Assembly (NCBI RefSeq): GCF_020858115.1
Contig: NZ_JACYMM010000021.1
Span: 1-44,684 of the forward strand
Length of the DNA: 44,684 nucleotides
From: Janthinobacterium sp. FW305-129
GTDB lineage: Bacteria; Pseudomonadota; Gammaproteobacteria; Burkholderiales; Burkholderiaceae_D
Reading direction: 5' to 3'
Of this stretch, positions 43,129 through 44,684 are shown piece by piece; within the stretch, counting starts at the first letter, position 1; every line of letters starts with the position of its first letter. A program made the position numbers and the translations under genes. The notes under the pieces were generated by a model that was not told where the DNA came from, did no database searches, and saw only the letters and a list, made by a program, of their open reading frames with translations.

Positions 43129-43650
43129 ATGAGTAACTTTAAAAGTTTGGCTTTCATCGCCGCTACCGCAGCCCTGCTGTCCGCCTGCAGCACCCCAGTC
43201 AAAGTAGCAGAGACCCCAGTGGTCGAGCGCGCTCCTGAAAAAGTCGTCGCTCCAGTTGACACCCGTCAAGTTCAGCCAGTAACGACCGCATCGGTCGATC
43301 CACTGGACGATCCAAAAGGCGTGCTGGCTAACCGCAGCATCTACTTCGACTTCGACAAGTACGTCGTGCGCGAAGCGGACACCCCAGTCGTGCAAAACCA
43401 CGCTGCTTACCTGGTGAAAACCCCATCGCGCAAGATCCTGATCCAAGGTAACACCGATGAACGCGGTGGCGCTGAGTACAACCTGGCCCTGGGCCAGAAA
43501 CGTGCCGAAGCCGTGCGCAAGTCGATGGCTGCCCTGGGCGTGCCGGAAGGCCAGATGGAAGCCGTGTCGCTGGGCAAAGAAAAGCCTAAAGCACAAGGCA
43601 GCAACGAAGCAGCATGGGCTGAAAACCGCCGCGCTGACATCGTTTATTGA
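43129..43650 (+). CDS. pal: Peptidoglycan-associated lipoprotein Pal
   Basis: A 173-residue outer-membrane lipoprotein with lipobox LLSAC near residue 18 and an OmpA-like peptidoglycan-binding domain (~65-170) carrying IYFDFDKYVVR, GNTDERGGAEYNLALGQKRAEAV and ENRRADIVY. A GGAG site eight bases upstream supports this start over the ATG at 43111. It anchors the outer membrane to the wall and binds TolB. Confidence 0.97.
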   Translation: MSNFKSLAFIAATAALLSACSTPVKVAETPVVERAPEKVVAPVDTRQVQPVTTASVDPLDDPKGVLANRSIYFDFDKYVVREADTPVVQNHAAYLVKTPSRKILIQGNTDERGGAEYNLALGQKRAEAVRKSMAALGVPEGQMEAVSLGKEKPKAQGSNEAAWAENRRADIVY

Positions 43651-43713
43651 TGTTGACGGGTGAGCGCGCAAGCATTGACGCTTACCTAACTGGCCAGTCA
43701 TAGGCATAATAAT

Positions 43714-43748
43714 GGGGCGCAGCGCGGTGATTCACCGCCCGGCGCCCC
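43714..43748 (+). terminator. Strong hairpin between pal and cpoB
   Basis: GGGGCGC and GCGCCCC enclose CGGTG-ATT-CACCG. Only GTTTGC follows, so it may terminate partly and lower cpoB expression relative to pal. Confidence 0.5.
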
Positions 43749-43784
43749 GTTTGCATGTTTGCGTAACCTTAGAAAGCCCGACCC

Positions 43785-44543
43785 ATGATGACATTCTCGA
43801 AAGCCGGCGTCGCCGCCGCCTTGATGGCCGCGTTTGCCTACCTGCCCCTGCACGCCAACGCCGCCCTGTTCGATGACGACGAAGCGCGCAAGGCCATCCT
43901 GGAGCTGCGCGCCAAGGTCGACGCCATGGCGCGCGACCTGAACAGCCGCATCGATGCCAAGGCGGACAAGACCAGCACCTTGAGCCTGCTCAACCAGCAC
44001 GACCAGACCATGCAAGAGATCGCCCGCCTGCGCGGCCAGATCGAAGTGCTGGGCAACGACCTGGCGAACACGCAAAAACGCCAGAAGGATTTCTACACCG
44101 ACATCGACGCGCGCCTGCGCAAGCTCGAACCGCGCCAGGTCACCATCGACGGCCAGGAAGCGGCCGTGGGCGTGTCCGAGCAAAGCGCGTACGAATCCGC
44201 GTTCGGCCTGTTCAAGTCGGGCGATTACAAGGGCGCCGTGACGGCCCTGGACGGCTTCGTCAAGCGCTATCCGGAATCGGCCTACGCGGCCAATGCGCAA
44301 TACTGGCTGGGCAATGCCTATTACGCCCAGCGCGACTGCAAGAGCGCCATCACGGCCCAGCAGGCCGTGCTGAAACACTACCCGGACAGCCCGAAGGCGC
44401 CCGACGCCATGCTCAACATCGCCAGCTGCTACACGGAGCTGAAAGACAAGCCGAACGCGACCAAGACGCTGAACGCGCTGATCTCGCGCTACCCGGACTC
44501 CAGCGCGGCCCAGGCCGCCAAGGAACGGGCCGGTAAAAAGTAA
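43785..44543 (+). CDS. cpoB: Cell division coordinator CpoB (YbgF)
   Basis: A 252-residue periplasmic protein. A signal peptide ends near HANA; a coiled coil (~28-105) mediates trimerisation; and a C-terminal TPR domain (~128-250) has SAYESAFGLFKSGDYKGAV, YPESAYAANAQYWLGNAYYA and YPDSPKAPDAMLNIASCY. CpoB links outer-membrane constriction by Tol-Pal to septal peptidoglycan synthesis. It lies 134 bases past pal, with a hairpin in the gap. A second ATG follows the first. Confidence 0.95.
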   Translation: MMTFSKAGVAAALMAAFAYLPLHANAALFDDDEARKAILELRAKVDAMARDLNSRIDAKADKTSTLSLLNQHDQTMQEIARLRGQIEVLGNDLANTQKRQKDFYTDIDARLRKLEPRQVTIDGQEAAVGVSEQSAYESAFGLFKSGDYKGAVTALDGFVKRYPESAYAANAQYWLGNAYYAQRDCKSAITAQQAVLKHYPDSPKAPDAMLNIASCYTELKDKPNATKTLNALISRYPDSSAAQAAKERAGKK

Positions 44544-44569
44544 AAACGGGGAAAAAGTTGCCCGTTAGG

Positions 44570-44599
44570 TTTGACAGAATCCCGGGCACCCCCTATAAT
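44570..44599 (+). promoter_or_regulatory. tRNA-Lys promoter
   Basis: TTGACA (44570-44575) and TATAAT (44594-44599) are consensus hexamers 18 bp apart, starting transcription about five bases before the tRNA. Confidence 0.85.
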
Positions 44600-44610
44600 C
44601 TTTCTTCTTC

Positions 44611-44684
44611 GGGTCGTTAGCTCAGCTGGTAGAGCAGCGGACTTTTAATCCGTTGGTCGCAGGTTCGAATCCCGCACGGCCTAC
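44611..44684 (+). tRNA. tRNA-Lys (anticodon UUU), last two bases cut off by the window end
   Basis: A full cloverleaf is visible: acceptor GGGTCGT with ACGGCCT, D-arm AGCTCAGCTGGTAGAGC, anticodon loop CTTTTAA with anticodon TTT, and T-arm GGTTCGAATCC. The sequence ends after the first C of an encoded CCA. Confidence 0.95.

Overview
The window is GC-rich chromosomal DNA from a Gram-negative bacterium, most likely a betaproteobacterium of the family Oxalobacteraceae (Janthinobacterium, Massilia or Duganella type). This rests on the gene order recR-ybaB-dnaX-4.5S RNA, glyA-nrdR-ribD-ribE-ribB-ribH-nusB, ybgC-tolQRAB-pal-cpoB, and on the dense c-di-GMP and two-component genes. Genus was judged from protein character only; no search was run. 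Most of the window is core genome. No prophage, insertion sequence, CRISPR array or defence island was seen. The only region that looks accessory is the first ~430 bases, next to a tRNA-Ser gene.

Layout. Bases 1-427 hold unrecognised sequence full of hairpins, including an inverted partial copy of the adjacent tRNA-Ser(UGA) 3' end. Bases 632-3851 (minus) are a two-gene c-di-GMP unit: an HDOD protein with a degenerate EAL-like half, then a PAS-GGDEF-EAL protein. Bases 4067-6078 (minus) are a Cache-domain histidine kinase and a NarL-type regulator, divergent from cstA and its small partner (6322-8582, plus). The shared promoter region carries a pair of 9-bp direct repeats. Bases 8886-13902 (plus) are a large hybrid kinase and a REC-PAS-GGDEF-EAL response regulator. 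Bases 13871-16302 (minus) hold a phytase-like lipoprotein and a CaiB-type CoA-transferase. Bases 16306-19994 (minus) are recR, ybaB, dnaX and the 4.5S RNA gene, followed by ubiD (20118-21602).

Bases 22082-22999 (plus) encode a membrane-anchored lytic transglycosylase behind an unusually long leader. Bases 23121-29245 (minus) are the riboflavin cluster ribD-ribE-ribB(hybrid)-ribH with nusB, interrupted by osmC (plus) and a gene of unknown function. Bases 29258-36530 (minus) are a minor-pilin operon (pilV, pilW, pilX, pilY1, pilE-like, fimT-like) lying between nrdR and ribD. nrdR and glyA follow. glyA has a convincing ZTP (pfl) riboswitch placed directly at a good promoter. Bases 39159-44543 (plus) are ybgC-tolQRAB-pal-cpoB, and the window ends in a tRNA-Lys gene.

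How it works together. The left third is mainly signalling: two dual-domain c-di-GMP proteins, a hybrid kinase and a probable pyruvate-responsive system. The middle is housekeeping DNA metabolism, ubiquinone and riboflavin synthesis. The right third is the cell envelope: pilus priming and adhesion, then the Tol-Pal system. The most notable observations are the ZTP switch on glyA, the repeat pair in front of cstA, the long leader with an overlapping small frame before the transglycosylase, the hybrid RibB whose second half lacks the cyclohydrolase residues, and two families of palindromic intergenic elements.
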